NCBI GenBank assembly: GCA_964370985.1
Contig: CAYJLE010000002.1
Span: 62,001-126,000, forward strand
Length of the DNA stretch: 64,000 nucleotides
Source: JAHDVS01 sp964370985
Lineage (GTDB): Bacteria; Actinomycetota; Thermoleophilia; Gaiellales; Gaiellaceae
Direction: 5' to 3'
Shown here: piece by piece, positions 33,015 to 41,997 of the stretch
Position numbering within the stretch: position 1 is the stretch's first letter
Layout: the number at the start of each line of letters is the position of its first letter
Program-made: the position numbers and the translations under genes
The notes under the pieces: generated by a model
Database searches by the model: none
What the model saw: only the letters and a program-made list of their open reading frames with translations
What the model was told of the DNA's origin: nothing

Positions 33015-33803
33015 GTGAGTGCGCCGGCGGTGCTATGGGAGAGGCGCGGCCCGGTCGGGATCGCGACCCTGAACCGGCCCGCGGCGCTGAACGCCCTCAC
33101 CGTCGAGGCGCTCGCCGGGCTCGAGCGCTGCGTGGAGGAGGTCGAGGGCGACCCGTCGCTGCGCGCTCTGGTCGTGACGGGGAGTGGCGAGAAGGCGTTC
33201 TGCGTCGGCGCCGACCTGAAGGCGCTCGCGGCCGAGTACGGCGGGGACACCCCTCCGGCCGAGCTGACGGCGGCGATCCACCGCGCGTACGGGCGCTTGG
33301 AGGACTGCCCGTGCCCCGTCGTGGCCGCGATCCGCGGCTACTGCCTGGGCGGCGGGCTCGAGCTCGCGCTCACCGCTGACCTCAGGGTCGCCGACCCGGG
33401 CGCTCGCTTCGGGCTGCCCGAGGCGAGGATCGGGAGCATCCCCGGCGGGGGCGGCACGCAGCGGCTGCCACGGCTGATCGGCCTCGCGCGCGCCAAGGAG
33501 CTGATGCTGACGGGCGAGCAGATCGACGCGGCCGAGGCGCACCGGATCGGGCTCGTCAACCGCATCTTCCCGGCCACGTCCCTGGTCGACGACGCGGTCG
33601 CTCTCGCTGCGGCGATGGCTAGGCTCGCGCCGCTCGCGCTGCAGCGGATCAAGGAGGCCGCGAACGGGTCGGTCGACCTGACGCTCGCCGAGGGCCTCGA
33701 GCTCGAGCGGGCCTGCCACGACTCGCTCTGGACGAGCGAGGATCGCCGCGAGGGCATCCGCGCCTTCCTCGAGAAGCGCGACCCGGTCTTCCGCGGCCGC
33801 TGA
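33015..33803 (+). CDS. Enoyl-CoA hydratase, BadK-like
   Basis: A 262-residue crotonase with both catalytic glutamate regions intact (LPEARIGSIPGGGGTQRLPRLIG), the oxyanion segments NRPAALNAL, EKAFCVGADL and GYCLGGGLELALTADLR, and an EGIRAFLEKRDPVF end. It lies 7 nt after the BadH-like SDR. The pair would hydrate and then oxidise an enoyl-CoA such as cyclohex-1-ene-1-carboxyl-CoA, or do ordinary beta-oxidation. The substrate call rests on the neighbouring SDR and on the BadI-like enzyme at 61.6 kb. Confidence 0.88.
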   Translation: MSAPAVLWERRGPVGIATLNRPAALNALTVEALAGLERCVEEVEGDPSLRALVVTGSGEKAFCVGADLKALAAEYGGDTPPAELTAAIHRAYGRLEDCPCPVVAAIRGYCLGGGLELALTADLRVADPGARFGLPEARIGSIPGGGGTQRLPRLIGLARAKELMLTGEQIDAAEAHRIGLVNRIFPATSLVDDAVALAAAMARLAPLALQRIKEAANGSVDLTLAEGLELERACHDSLWTSEDRREGIRAFLEKRDPVFRGR

Positions 33804-33815
33804 GCGGCCGGCCGG

Positions 33816-35003
33816 CTACCCGTCTACCTCGAGCACGACCGCGGCGCCGCTGTCGCCGGCGGCGCAGCCGGTGAAGAGCCCGATCCCGCCGCCCCGGCGG
33901 ACGAGCGCGTGCATCAGCTCGACGATGCCTCTGGCGCCGGTCGGGCCCTGCGGGTGCCCGTAGACGAGGCTCGAGCCGTACGGGTTGACCTCCCCGGCGT
34001 CGACGCCGAGCTCGCGGGCGAGCCAGACGTCGTTGACGGCAAACGGGTTGTGGGTCTTGATCACGTGCACGTCGGCGACCGCGATTCCGGCGTCGGCGAG
34101 CGCGGCGAGGCCCGCCGGGACGGGTGCTTTCGGCATCGTTGCCGGCTCGACCCGCGCGAAGCCCGTGGAGCGTACGTGTGCGAGCGGCCCCTCGACCCCG
34201 AGCGCGCGCGCCTGCGCCGGCGTCGTCACGACCATGCCGGCCGTGCCGTCCGCCGGGTGGGTCTGCGTCGCGTAGCCGACGACGCCGCCCTCGCGGACCG
34301 GCGGGAGGGCCGCGATCTCGTCGAGCAGGATCGGGCGGACGCCCCAGTCCTCGGCGAGCTCGACCGGCTCGCGCCGCGTGCCGACCGAGATCGGGACCAT
34401 CCAGGGGCGCTGGAACGCGCGGTCGTCGGCGAGCGCGTCCGTGTACTGCTCGTAGCGGCGGGCGGCGAGCGCGTCGAGCTCGGCCTTGCCGATCCCGGCC
34501 TCGGCGGCGACCCGCTCCGCGGTCTCGAGCATCGAGAAGCCCGCGACCGGGTCGCGCTCGAAGTTGTCGAGCATCCAGTGCTCGCTCTCGGGCGCGCCGC
34601 CCGGGGCGCCGGGGCGGGGGTAGACGAGGTGCGGCGAGTTGCTCGTGCGGTCGGTCGTGACGACGAGGCCCGCACCCTCGCCCCGCAGCTGCTGGCTCGC
34701 CGCCGCCGCGTGGAGGCAGGCGACCGAGGTCGCGCACGCCTGGGCGATCATCACCCCGGGCAGGTGCGGCAGCCCGCAGCGAGCGGCCACCGTCGGTCCG
34801 CCGAAGAACGACTCCTTCTGCGGGATCGTCAGCCCGAGCACCACCTCGCGAAACGGCCACTCGATGCCGCCGGCCTCGAGCGCACGGCGGGTCACCTGGA
34901 CTGCCAGGTCGAGGCTCGAGACCTCGGCGGCCGGTCCCTGCCAGCGCACGAACGGCGACGACCACGCTGCCGCGACCGGGATGCACACCCCTTCGAGCCT
35001 CAC
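33816..35003 (-). CDS. Thiolase family protein (acetyl-CoA acyltransferase)
   Basis: A 395-residue thiolase of the SCP-x-like branch. The nucleophile is C90 in IAQACATSVACL, the histidine is in NPYGSSLVYGHPQGPTGARG, and the C-terminal cysteine is in LFTGCAAGDSGAAVV. It cleaves 3-oxoacyl-CoA with CoA. Its GTG start overlaps the stop of the acetoacetate-CoA ligase gene in GTGA form, so the two act in sequence: activate a 3-oxo acid, then cleave it. A GGAGG site precedes the start. Confidence 0.88.
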   Translation of the reverse strand: MRLEGVCIPVAAAWSSPFVRWQGPAAEVSSLDLAVQVTRRALEAGGIEWPFREVVLGLTIPQKESFFGGPTVAARCGLPHLPGVMIAQACATSVACLHAAAASQQLRGEGAGLVVTTDRTSNSPHLVYPRPGAPGGAPESEHWMLDNFERDPVAGFSMLETAERVAAEAGIGKAELDALAARRYEQYTDALADDRAFQRPWMVPISVGTRREPVELAEDWGVRPILLDEIAALPPVREGGVVGYATQTHPADGTAGMVVTTPAQARALGVEGPLAHVRSTGFARVEPATMPKAPVPAGLAALADAGIAVADVHVIKTHNPFAVNDVWLARELGVDAGEVNPYGSSLVYGHPQGPTGARGIVELMHALVRRGGGIGLFTGCAAGDSGAAVVLEVDG

Positions 35004-36988
35004 CTGTCCTCCTTTCTCGTCTCGGCGGAAGCGCCCGCGAGCTCGAGGTAGAAGTCGAGCGCCCGCGGGTCGGCGAGCGCGCCGGTGTTCGCGACCCTCT
35101 TCGGGTCCTCGCCGGCCAGGATCCGCTTCACCGGCACCTCGAGCTTCTTGCCGTTCAGGGTCCGCGGGATCGCGGGCGCGGCGCGCACCTCGTCCGGCTC
35201 GTGGCGCGGCGAGAGCGTCTCGCGGAGCGCCCGGCGCAGCCGCTCTTCGAGCTCGGGCGTGAACCGGACGCCCTCCGCCGTGACGACGAACAACCAGAGC
35301 CGGCCCGTGTCGACGACGAGGCTGTCCGCGACCTCCGGCAGCTCCTCGACGACGCGGTAGAACTCGGCGGTGCCCATGCGCACGCCACCGCGGTTCAGCG
35401 TCGCGTCGGAGCGGCCCGTGATCGCGCAGCTGCCGCGCTCGGTGAAGCGGATCCAGTCGCCGTGGCGCCACACGCCCGGGTACGTGTCGAAGTAGCTCGC
35501 GCGCATCCGCGAGCCGTCCGGGTCGTTCCAGAGCGAGAGCGGCATCGACGGGAGCGGCTGCGTGAGCACGAGCTCACCGAGCTCGCCCGTGACCGCGCGG
35601 CCGTCGGGGTCGAAGGCGGCCGCGGCGACGCCCAGGCACGGTGCGGCCATCTCGCCGGCGTACACGGGCAGGAGCGGCTGGTTCGACACGAGGCCGGAGG
35701 CGACGTCCGTGCCGCCGCTGCCGCAGTAGAGCCAGAGATCGCCGACCGCGACCTCGTCGTAGATCCACGCGCAGAGCTCGGGCGAGGCGGGCGAGCCCGC
35801 ACAGCCGAGCGTACGCAGGCCGCCGAGGTCGGCAGCCCGCCGTGGCGAGAGCCCCTCGCGCTGGCAGGCCGCGAGGAAGGGCGGGCTCGTGCCGAAGAAC
35901 GTCACGCCCTCCTCGGCGGCGATCCGCCAGGTCGTGCCCAGGTCGGGCTGGGCCGGGCTGCCGTCGTAGAGGACGGCGGCCGTTCCGGTCAGGAGGCTGC
36001 CGGCGAGCACGTTCCAGATCATCCAGCCGGAGCTCGTGAACCAGTAGTGGCGGTCGGCGGGGCCGAGGTCGAAGTGGAACGCGTTCGACTTCAGGTGCTC
36101 GAGCACGATCCCGCCGTGCCCGTGCACGATCCCCTTCGGCAGCCCGGTCGTGCCCGACGAGTAGAGGATCCAGAGCGGGTGGGAGAACGGCAGCCGCTCG
36201 AACGCGGGCTCCGCGTCCCGCTCGAGCAGCGCCCCGAAGCGCACTGAGGGGCCGAGCGCGGCGGGCGCCTCCCGGCCGGGCTCGAGGTAGTCGAGCAGGA
36301 CGACCGTCTCGACCGACGGCAGCTCGCGCCGCAGCGCCGCCAGCTCCTCGAGCCGCTCGACGCGGCGACCCCCGTAGAGGTAGCCGTCGACGCCGAGCAG
36401 GAGCTTCGGCTCGATCTGGGCGAAGCGGTCGATCGCGGCGCGCACGCCGAAGTCGGGCGCGCAGGAGGACCAGATCGCGCCGATGCCGGCGCACGCGAGC
36501 AGCGCGATCGCCGCCTCCGGCACGTTCGGCAGGCAGCTCGCGACCCGGTCTCCGGGCCCGACGCCGAGCGCGCGCAGCGCGGCGGCGACGGCGCCCACCT
36601 GTGCCGCGACCCCGGCGAACGAGAGCTCGCGCCGCAGCCCGTCCTCGCGCCAGGCGATCAGCGCCGGCGCCTCGTCGCGGCGGCGCAGCGCGACCTCCGC
36701 GTAGTTGAGCCGCACGTTCGGGAACCAGTCCGCGCCCGGCATCCCGCTCCGGCCGAGCACGGGGTCGGGGTCGCCGTCGTAGGGGACGTCGAAGTGGTCG
36801 AGGATGGAGCGCCAGAAGGCCTCGGACTCGCCGACCGAGAAGCGCCAGAGGTCGCCGTAGGAGGCGAGCTCGCCGAGGCCGCGCTGCTCGAGCCAGCGGC
36901 GATAGGCGGTCAGCCGCGCCGCCTCACGGCGCTCCGGGGAGGGCGTCCAGAGCACGGTGCCGGGCTCGACCGGGCCGCGCCCGCTCAT
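35000..36988 (-). CDS. Acetoacetate-CoA ligase (3-oxoacid-CoA ligase)
   Basis: A 662-residue adenylate-forming enzyme of the acetoacetyl-CoA synthetase family. N-terminal FWRSILDHFDVPYDG and WFPNVRLNYAE, the P-loop YSSGTTGLPKGIVHGHGG (about 275-292), WMIWNVLAGSLLTG, and the C-terminal GRSDATLNRGGVRMGTAEFY hinge are typical. It would make acetoacetyl-CoA or another 3-oxoacyl-CoA from the free acid, exactly the product class of a ketone carboxylase. ATG 36988 has GGAGGT at good spacing. Coupled to the downstream thiolase. Confidence 0.92.
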   Translation of the reverse strand: MSGRGPVEPGTVLWTPSPERREAARLTAYRRWLEQRGLGELASYGDLWRFSVGESEAFWRSILDHFDVPYDGDPDPVLGRSGMPGADWFPNVRLNYAEVALRRRDEAPALIAWREDGLRRELSFAGVAAQVGAVAAALRALGVGPGDRVASCLPNVPEAAIALLACAGIGAIWSSCAPDFGVRAAIDRFAQIEPKLLLGVDGYLYGGRRVERLEELAALRRELPSVETVVLLDYLEPGREAPAALGPSVRFGALLERDAEPAFERLPFSHPLWILYSSGTTGLPKGIVHGHGGIVLEHLKSNAFHFDLGPADRHYWFTSSGWMIWNVLAGSLLTGTAAVLYDGSPAQPDLGTTWRIAAEEGVTFFGTSPPFLAACQREGLSPRRAADLGGLRTLGCAGSPASPELCAWIYDEVAVGDLWLYCGSGGTDVASGLVSNQPLLPVYAGEMAAPCLGVAAAAFDPDGRAVTGELGELVLTQPLPSMPLSLWNDPDGSRMRASYFDTYPGVWRHGDWIRFTERGSCAITGRSDATLNRGGVRMGTAEFYRVVEELPEVADSLVVDTGRLWLFVVTAEGVRFTPELEERLRRALRETLSPRHEPDEVRAAPAIPRTLNGKKLEVPVKRILAGEDPKRVANTGALADPRALDFYLELAGASAETRKEDR

Positions 36989-37044
36989 CCGCGGCACCTC
37001 CCCGCGAGCCGCCGCGGACCCCGTGGTATGGTCGCCCGCGACCC

Positions 37045-38277
37045 ATGGGAACGGCGGGGCAGGCGGCGGACGGCTCGGTGCTCGAGGGCATCCGGGTCCT
37101 CGACGTCTCCCAGGGAGCGGCCGGGCCGACCTGCGGGGCGCTGCTCGGCGACCTCGGCGCGGACGTCGTCAAGATCGAGCCGCCGGGCGGGGAGTGGGGC
37201 CGCGTGCTCGGCCCGCCGTTCACCGAGGGTGTCGCGAGCGCGTTCCTCGCCATGAACCGCAACAAGCGAAGCGTGGTCGTCGACCTGAAGCGGCCGGGCG
37301 GCGCCGACGTGGTGCGCCGGCTCGCCCGCGGGAGCGACGTCGTGCTCGAGAGCTTCCGCCCCGGCGTCGCCGACCGGCTCGGGATCGGCTACGAGGATCT
37401 CTCCGCCGGCAACCCGCGGCTCGTCTACGTCGCCATCTCCGCCTGGGGGCAGCGGGGCCCGTGGCGCGACCATCCCGGCGTCGACGGCGCCGTCCAGGCC
37501 GTCAGCGGGATCATGAGCGTGACCGGGACGCCGGACGGCCCGCCGGTCAAGGTCGGCACGCCCGCCGCGGACATGTCCGGCGGCTTCGTCGCCGTCCAGG
37601 CAGTCCTGGCCGCGCTCTACGTACGCGAGCGCACCGGCCGCGGCCAGCGGGCGGACGTCTCGCTGCTCCAGTCGCTGCTCGCCTTCCAGCTCCCGGTGCT
37701 CGCGATGTATCTCGCCACGGGCGAGCCGGTCGGCAGGCTGGGCAGCGCCGCCCCGTACGCGGCCCCGAACGAGGCCTACGCGACCCGCGACGGGCACCTG
37801 ATGGTCGCCGCCTACACGCCCGACCGCTGGCCGCGCCTCTGCGCCGCGCTCGGCCGGGCCGAGCTGGCCGGGGATCCGCGCTTCGACACGAACGAGAAGC
37901 GCGTCCGCGACCGCGACGCGTTGCGCGAGGAGCTCGAGGGTCTGCTGCGCGCCCGCACGACGGCCGAGTGGGTGGAGGAGCTCGGGCGGGCCGACGTGAT
38001 CTGCGCGCCGCTCCTCGACTACGGCGCGCTCGTCCAAGAGCCGCACCTGGCCGAGACCGGGGCGCTCTGGCCGCTCGAGTACCAGGCCGGCGGCACGATG
38101 AGGACGGTTGCAAACCCGCTGCGGCTCGAGCAGGCGCCCCCCCGGCCCCGCCGGGCGCCGCCGCACCGGCCGGGCGAGAGCACCTGCGACGTGCTCCGCG
38201 AGCACGGGCTCGCCGAGGCGGAGCTCGAGCGGCTGCTCGCCGGCGGCGTCGTCGAGGATCCGTCCCGCACGGGCTGA
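37045..38277 (+). CDS. CaiB/BaiF class III CoA-transferase (1)
   Basis: A 410-residue family III CoA-transferase that moves CoA between carboxylic acids. Signatures: GIRVLDVSQGAAGPTCGALLGDLGADVVKIEPPGGEWGR at the N-terminus (residues about 15-53), NRNKRSVVVDLK, LVYVAISAWGQRGPW, and the catalytic aspartate in PAADMSGGFVAVQ. ATG 37045 has TATGGT at 37027-37032, 12 nt upstream. Monocistronic, divergent from the ligase gene and convergent with the second CoA-transferase (stops 5 nt apart). Substrate pair unknown. Confidence 0.92.
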   Translation: MGTAGQAADGSVLEGIRVLDVSQGAAGPTCGALLGDLGADVVKIEPPGGEWGRVLGPPFTEGVASAFLAMNRNKRSVVVDLKRPGGADVVRRLARGSDVVLESFRPGVADRLGIGYEDLSAGNPRLVYVAISAWGQRGPWRDHPGVDGAVQAVSGIMSVTGTPDGPPVKVGTPAADMSGGFVAVQAVLAALYVRERTGRGQRADVSLLQSLLAFQLPVLAMYLATGEPVGRLGSAAPYAAPNEAYATRDGHLMVAAYTPDRWPRLCAALGRAELAGDPRFDTNEKRVRDRDALREELEGLLRARTTAEWVEELGRADVICAPLLDYGALVQEPHLAETGALWPLEYQAGGTMRTVANPLRLEQAPPRPRRAPPHRPGESTCDVLREHGLAEAELERLLAGGVVEDPSRTG

Positions 38278-38282
38278 GCTCC

Positions 38283-39449
38283 TCACACGACACCCTTCGA
38301 GCGCAGGCTGGCGATCGCGTCCGTGTCGTAGCCGAGCTCGGCCAGCACCTCGTCCGTATGCTCGCCGAGGGCGGGCACGCGGGGGCGCTCCGCCTCGGCG
38401 AGCGGGAAGCGCACGAGCGGGAGCGGCCCGACCGGCGAGTCGCCCTCCACGAACAGCCCGCGCTCGACGAGCTGCGGGTGCTCGAGCACCTCGGCGAGCG
38501 AGCGGACGCGACCGTAGGGGAGCCCGGCTCGCTCGAGCCGCTCGAGCCAGGCCCCCGAGGGCTCGCTCGCGATCAGCTCCTCGACGAGGCCGTCGACCTC
38601 GGCTCGGTGCTCGCGGCGCGCCGCGACGGTTGCGAGGCGCGGCTCGCCGGTCCAGCCGGGTCGCCCGACCGCGTCGCAGAACCGCATCCAGTCGGCGTCG
38701 GAGGCGACGACGACGTTGACGTAGCGCCCGTCGGCCGCCAGGAAGGGCCCGTAGGGGCACAGGTACTGGTGGCGCATCCCGGTCCTCGGCGGCTCCGTGC
38801 CCGCGTGCCAGTGGTGGTGCGGGTAGTAGGCGAGCCAGAAGGCGGCCGACTCGAGCATCGCCACGTCGAGGTAGGCGCCCTCGCCCGTGCGCTGGCGGCG
38901 GTGGAGCGCTGCGACGATCCCGAGCGCGGCGTGGATGCCCGCGACCTGGTCGGTGATCGGGATCCCGATCTTCGCCGGCGCGTCCGGGGCGCCGTTCGCG
39001 AGCAGGAGCCCGCTCTCGCCCTGGACGAGCAGGTCGTAGGCCTTGACGTCCCGGTACGGGCCGTCCTGGCCGTAGCCCGAGAGCGAGCAGTAGACGAGGC
39101 CGGGGTTGTCGGCGCGCAGCTCGTCTGGGCCGAGCCCGAGGCGGGCGGCCGCGCCCGCGGCGAAGTTCTCGACGAAGACGTCTGCACGCGCCGCGAGCCG
39201 GCGCAGGAGCTCGCGCCCCTCGGGGGCCTTCGCGTCGACGGTCACGTCGCGCTTGCCCGCGTTGAAGGCGACGAAGCCGGTCGAGAGGCCGCGCACCGCC
39301 TCGTCCCAGCCGCGGATCACGTCGCCCCGCCCCGGCTGCTCGATCTTGACCACGTCGGCGCCGAGCGCCGCCAGGACGAGCGTGCAGAACGGCATCGCGA
39401 CCGCCTGCTCGAGCGCGACCACCCGAACGCCGGCGAGCGCGTCGCGCAT
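38283..39449 (-). CDS. CaiB/BaiF class III CoA-transferase (2)
   Basis: A 388-residue family III CoA-transferase. N-terminal LAGVRVVALEQAVAMPFCTL, GADVVKIEQPGRGDVIRGWD, FNAGKRDVTVD, and the catalytic aspartate in IPITDQVAGIHAALG. It is the last gene of the LLM-ACAD-CitE-MaoC-CaiB operon, its ATG overlapping the MaoC stop (TGATG). In the itaconate/mesaconate pathways a succinyl-CoA-dependent transferase activates the C5 acid, which would suit this gene (inference). Confidence 0.92.
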   Translation of the reverse strand: MRDALAGVRVVALEQAVAMPFCTLVLAALGADVVKIEQPGRGDVIRGWDEAVRGLSTGFVAFNAGKRDVTVDAKAPEGRELLRRLAARADVFVENFAAGAAARLGLGPDELRADNPGLVYCSLSGYGQDGPYRDVKAYDLLVQGESGLLLANGAPDAPAKIGIPITDQVAGIHAALGIVAALHRRQRTGEGAYLDVAMLESAAFWLAYYPHHHWHAGTEPPRTGMRHQYLCPYGPFLAADGRYVNVVVASDADWMRFCDAVGRPGWTGEPRLATVAARREHRAEVDGLVEELIASEPSGAWLERLERAGLPYGRVRSLAEVLEHPQLVERGLFVEGDSPVGPLPLVRFPLAEAERPRVPALGEHTDEVLAELGYDTDAIASLRSKGVV

Positions 39450-39952
39450 CAGGCCTTCGGCACCGGGAAGATGTCGAGGCCCGGCGCGTGCTCGCGCTTC
39501 CAGACCATCACGGAACGGCGGTAGCGGATCACGAGGTCGCCGTGCTGGTTGTAGCCGCGGGTCTCGACCTTGACGATCCCCTGCGTCGGGCGCGAGCGCG
39601 ACTCGCGCTTCTCGACCACCTCGCTCTCGGAGTAGAGCGTGTCGCCGGGGAAGACGGGGTGGGGGAGCACGATCTCGTCCCAGCCGAGCGCGAAGCCGTT
39701 CTCGCTCACGTCGGCGACGCCCATCCCCGCGACGATCGAGAGCGTGAGGGCGCTGTTCACGAGCATCGAGCCGAACTCGGTCTTCTCGCCGTAGTCGCGG
39801 TTGTAGTGGATCTGGTTCGTGTTGTTCGTGAGCAGGGTGAACTGGATGTTGTCGGCCTCGGTCACCGTCCGCCCGTAGCGGCAGCGGTAGACGTCGCCGA
39901 CCTCGAAGTCCTCGAAGAACCGGCCCTGCCAGCCGGGCTTCACCTGGCTCAT
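39449..39952 (-). CDS. MaoC-family hot-dog dehydratase
   Basis: A 167-residue hot-dog-fold hydratase, close in length and motif to mesaconyl-CoA/itaconyl-CoA hydratase-like MaoC proteins (FFEDFEVGDVYRCRYGRTVTEADN, GSMLVNSALTLSIVAGMGVAD). The hydratase signature D-x-N-P-x-H appears as NTNQIH (residues 44-49). Histidine is kept but the aspartate is replaced by asparagine, which is unusual for a classic R-hydratase. Its start overlaps the CitE stop (ATGA) and its stop overlaps the CoA-transferase start. Confidence 0.88.
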   Translation of the reverse strand: MSQVKPGWQGRFFEDFEVGDVYRCRYGRTVTEADNIQFTLLTNNTNQIHYNRDYGEKTEFGSMLVNSALTLSIVAGMGVADVSENGFALGWDEIVLPHPVFPGDTLYSESEVVEKRESRSRPTQGIVKVETRGYNQHGDLVIRYRRSVMVWKREHAPGLDIFPVPKA

Positions 39953-40836
39953 CGGGACACCTCCGGGTGCGGGATTCCCAGCTCGTCCGCGAGCTGGAGC
40001 AGGCGCTGGGCGCGCAGCACGATCGGGCGGTCGACGAGCTGGCCGCCGACGGCGACGGAGGCATCGCCCCGAGCGGTCGCCTCGTCGAAGGCGTCGGCGA
40101 CCCGGCGGGCATACGCGAGCTCGTCGGGCCGCGGGCTGAACTGCTCGTTGATCAGCTCGATCTGGCGCGGATTGAACGTCGACTTGCCGCCGAACCCGAG
40201 GCGCCGGGCCTGGACGATGTCGGCGAGCAGACCGGCGGGGTCGTCGAGGTCGGGGAAGACGCCGTCGATCGAGATCACGCGGGCAGCCGCCGCGGCAACG
40301 ACGAGCGCGGAGCGCGCGTACACGAGCTCGGCCGCCTCCGCCTCGCGCTTCGTGCCGAGCCCGAGGTCGAGCGCGTAGTCCTCGGCGCCGAACATGATCG
40401 CGAGCACGCGCGGGTGGGCTGCGGCGATCTCCGCCGCCCGCAGGAGCCCGACCGCGCTCTCGATCGCCGCGACGATCCGAACGTCGCCGGCCGGATCGAA
40501 GCGGTCGAGCTTGCCGGCGACCCAGCCAACCTGCTCGGCGCTCTCGACCTTCGACACGCAGACGCCCTCGAGGCCCGGCACGAGCACCGCCGCCAGGTCC
40601 TCGCGCAGCCAGTCCGTGCCGACCGCGTTCACGCGTACGAGGCGAAGCGGCCCCGGCAGCTCGCGCCGCAGCAGCGAGGCGACGAGCTCCCGCGCCGCCG
40701 CCTTCTCGGCCGCGATGACGCCGTCCTCGAGGTCGAGGAAGACCGCGTCCGGGGGCGTCTCGAGCTCGAAGATCTTGTCGAGGAACCGCTGGCGGTTCCC
40801 CGGCACGAACATCCAGGAGCGAAGCGGCCGCGCCAT
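39949..40836 (-). CDS. HpcH/HpaI aldolase, CitE/citramalyl-CoA lyase-like
   Basis: A 295-residue CitE-like TIM-barrel lyase. N-terminal SWMFVPGNRQRFLDKI, metal/substrate segments FLDLEDGV (35-40), R68, E126 (AAIESAVGL), D153 (FGAEDYALDLG), and the CitE-specific GGKSTFNPRQIELINEQF. Stand-alone CitE-like proteins cleave citramalyl-CoA, malyl-CoA or similar. Sandwiched between ACAD and MaoC genes with overlapping stop/start codons, so citramalyl-CoA cleavage to acetyl-CoA and pyruvate is the most economical reading. Confidence 0.88.
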   Translation of the reverse strand: MARPLRSWMFVPGNRQRFLDKIFELETPPDAVFLDLEDGVIAAEKAAARELVASLLRRELPGPLRLVRVNAVGTDWLREDLAAVLVPGLEGVCVSKVESAEQVGWVAGKLDRFDPAGDVRIVAAIESAVGLLRAAEIAAAHPRVLAIMFGAEDYALDLGLGTKREAEAAELVYARSALVVAAAAARVISIDGVFPDLDDPAGLLADIVQARRLGFGGKSTFNPRQIELINEQFSPRPDELAYARRVADAFDEATARGDASVAVGGQLVDRPIVLRAQRLLQLADELGIPHPEVSR

Positions 40837-41996
40837 CAGTAGGACCTCGGCATGCCCAGCACCCGCTGGCCGATGTAGGCGAGCACCAGGTTGTTGCTGA
40901 CCGGAGCGATCTCGAGCAATTTCGCCTCCCTGAACTTGCGTTCGACGTCGTACTCGCGGGCGAAGCCGTAGCCGCCGTGCGCGGTCATGCACGCGTTCGC
41001 GGCGTTCCAGGACGCCTGCGAGGCGAGCAGCTTCGCCATGTTCGCCTGCGGGCCGCACGGCTCGCCCGCGTCGAACAGGGTCGCGGCCTGGTAGCGCACG
41101 AGGCTTGCCGCCTCGACCTCCGCGTACGCCTGGGCGAGCGGGAACTGGACGCCCTGGTTCGCGCCGATCGGACGCCCGAACACCTCCCGCTCGGACGCGT
41201 AGCGAGAGCCCCGCTCGACGAACCAGCGGCCGTCGCCGATCGCCTCCGAGGCGATCAGGATCCGCTCCGCGTTCATGCCGTCGAGGATGTAGCGCAACCC
41301 GAGCCCCTCCTCGCCGATCAGGCTGTCCGCGGGGAGCTCGAGGTCGTTCATGAACAGCTCGCAGGTGTGGTGGTTCATCATCACCTCTAGCGGCCGGATC
41401 TCGATCGCGCCGCCGGCCTCGCGCAGGTCGACGAGGAACACCGAGAGGCCGTGGCTTCGGCTCTCCACCTGCTCGAGCGGCGTCGTCCGCGCGAGCAGGA
41501 GCATCAGGTCGGAATGCTCGGCGCGGGAGATGAACACCTTCTGGCCGTTGACGACGTAGCCGTCGCCGCGCCGCTCGGCGCGAGTCGCGAGCTGAGTCGT
41601 GTCCGAGCCAGTCGTCGGCTCGGTGACCGCGAACGCCTGCAGCCGCAGGCGCCCCTCTGCGATCTCGGGCAGGTAGCGGCGCTTCTGCTCGTCGCTGCCG
41701 TGACGAAGGACCGTGCCCATCGTGTACATCTGGGCGTGGCAGGCGCCGCCGTTGCCGCCCGAGCGGTTGATCTCCTCGAGCACGATCCCCGCCTCGACGA
41801 GGCCGAGCCCGGCGCCCCCGTACTCCTCGGGGATCAGCACCGCGAGCCACCCGGACTCGGTCAGCGCGGTCACGAACTCGCCCGGGTAGTCGCCGCGCGA
41901 ATCGACGGCTCGCCAGTACTCGTCCGGGAAGCGCGCGCAGACCTCGCCGACCGCCTCCCGGATCGCTTCCTGCTCCTCTGTCAGCCGGAAGTCCAT
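40836..41996 (-). CDS. Acyl-CoA dehydrogenase
   Basis: A 386-residue flavin acyl-CoA dehydrogenase. N-terminal helical domain (MDFRLTEEQEAIREAVGEV), the FAD loop FAVTEPTTGSDTTQLATRA, central strand domain (ADSLIGEEGLGLRYIL) and C-terminal helices with HGGYGFAREYDVERKFREAKLLEIAP. The glutamate in LLEIAP lies where the catalytic YEGT glutamate sits in short-chain enzymes. It would oxidise an acyl-CoA for the MaoC hydratase; methylsuccinyl-CoA is one candidate. It starts 1 nt after the LLM gene. Confidence 0.93.
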   Translation of the reverse strand: MDFRLTEEQEAIREAVGEVCARFPDEYWRAVDSRGDYPGEFVTALTESGWLAVLIPEEYGGAGLGLVEAGIVLEEINRSGGNGGACHAQMYTMGTVLRHGSDEQKRRYLPEIAEGRLRLQAFAVTEPTTGSDTTQLATRAERRGDGYVVNGQKVFISRAEHSDLMLLLARTTPLEQVESRSHGLSVFLVDLREAGGAIEIRPLEVMMNHHTCELFMNDLELPADSLIGEEGLGLRYILDGMNAERILIASEAIGDGRWFVERGSRYASEREVFGRPIGANQGVQFPLAQAYAEVEAASLVRYQAATLFDAGEPCGPQANMAKLLASQASWNAANACMTAHGGYGFAREYDVERKFREAKLLEIAPVSNNLVLAYIGQRVLGMPRSY

Positions 41997-41997
41997 C

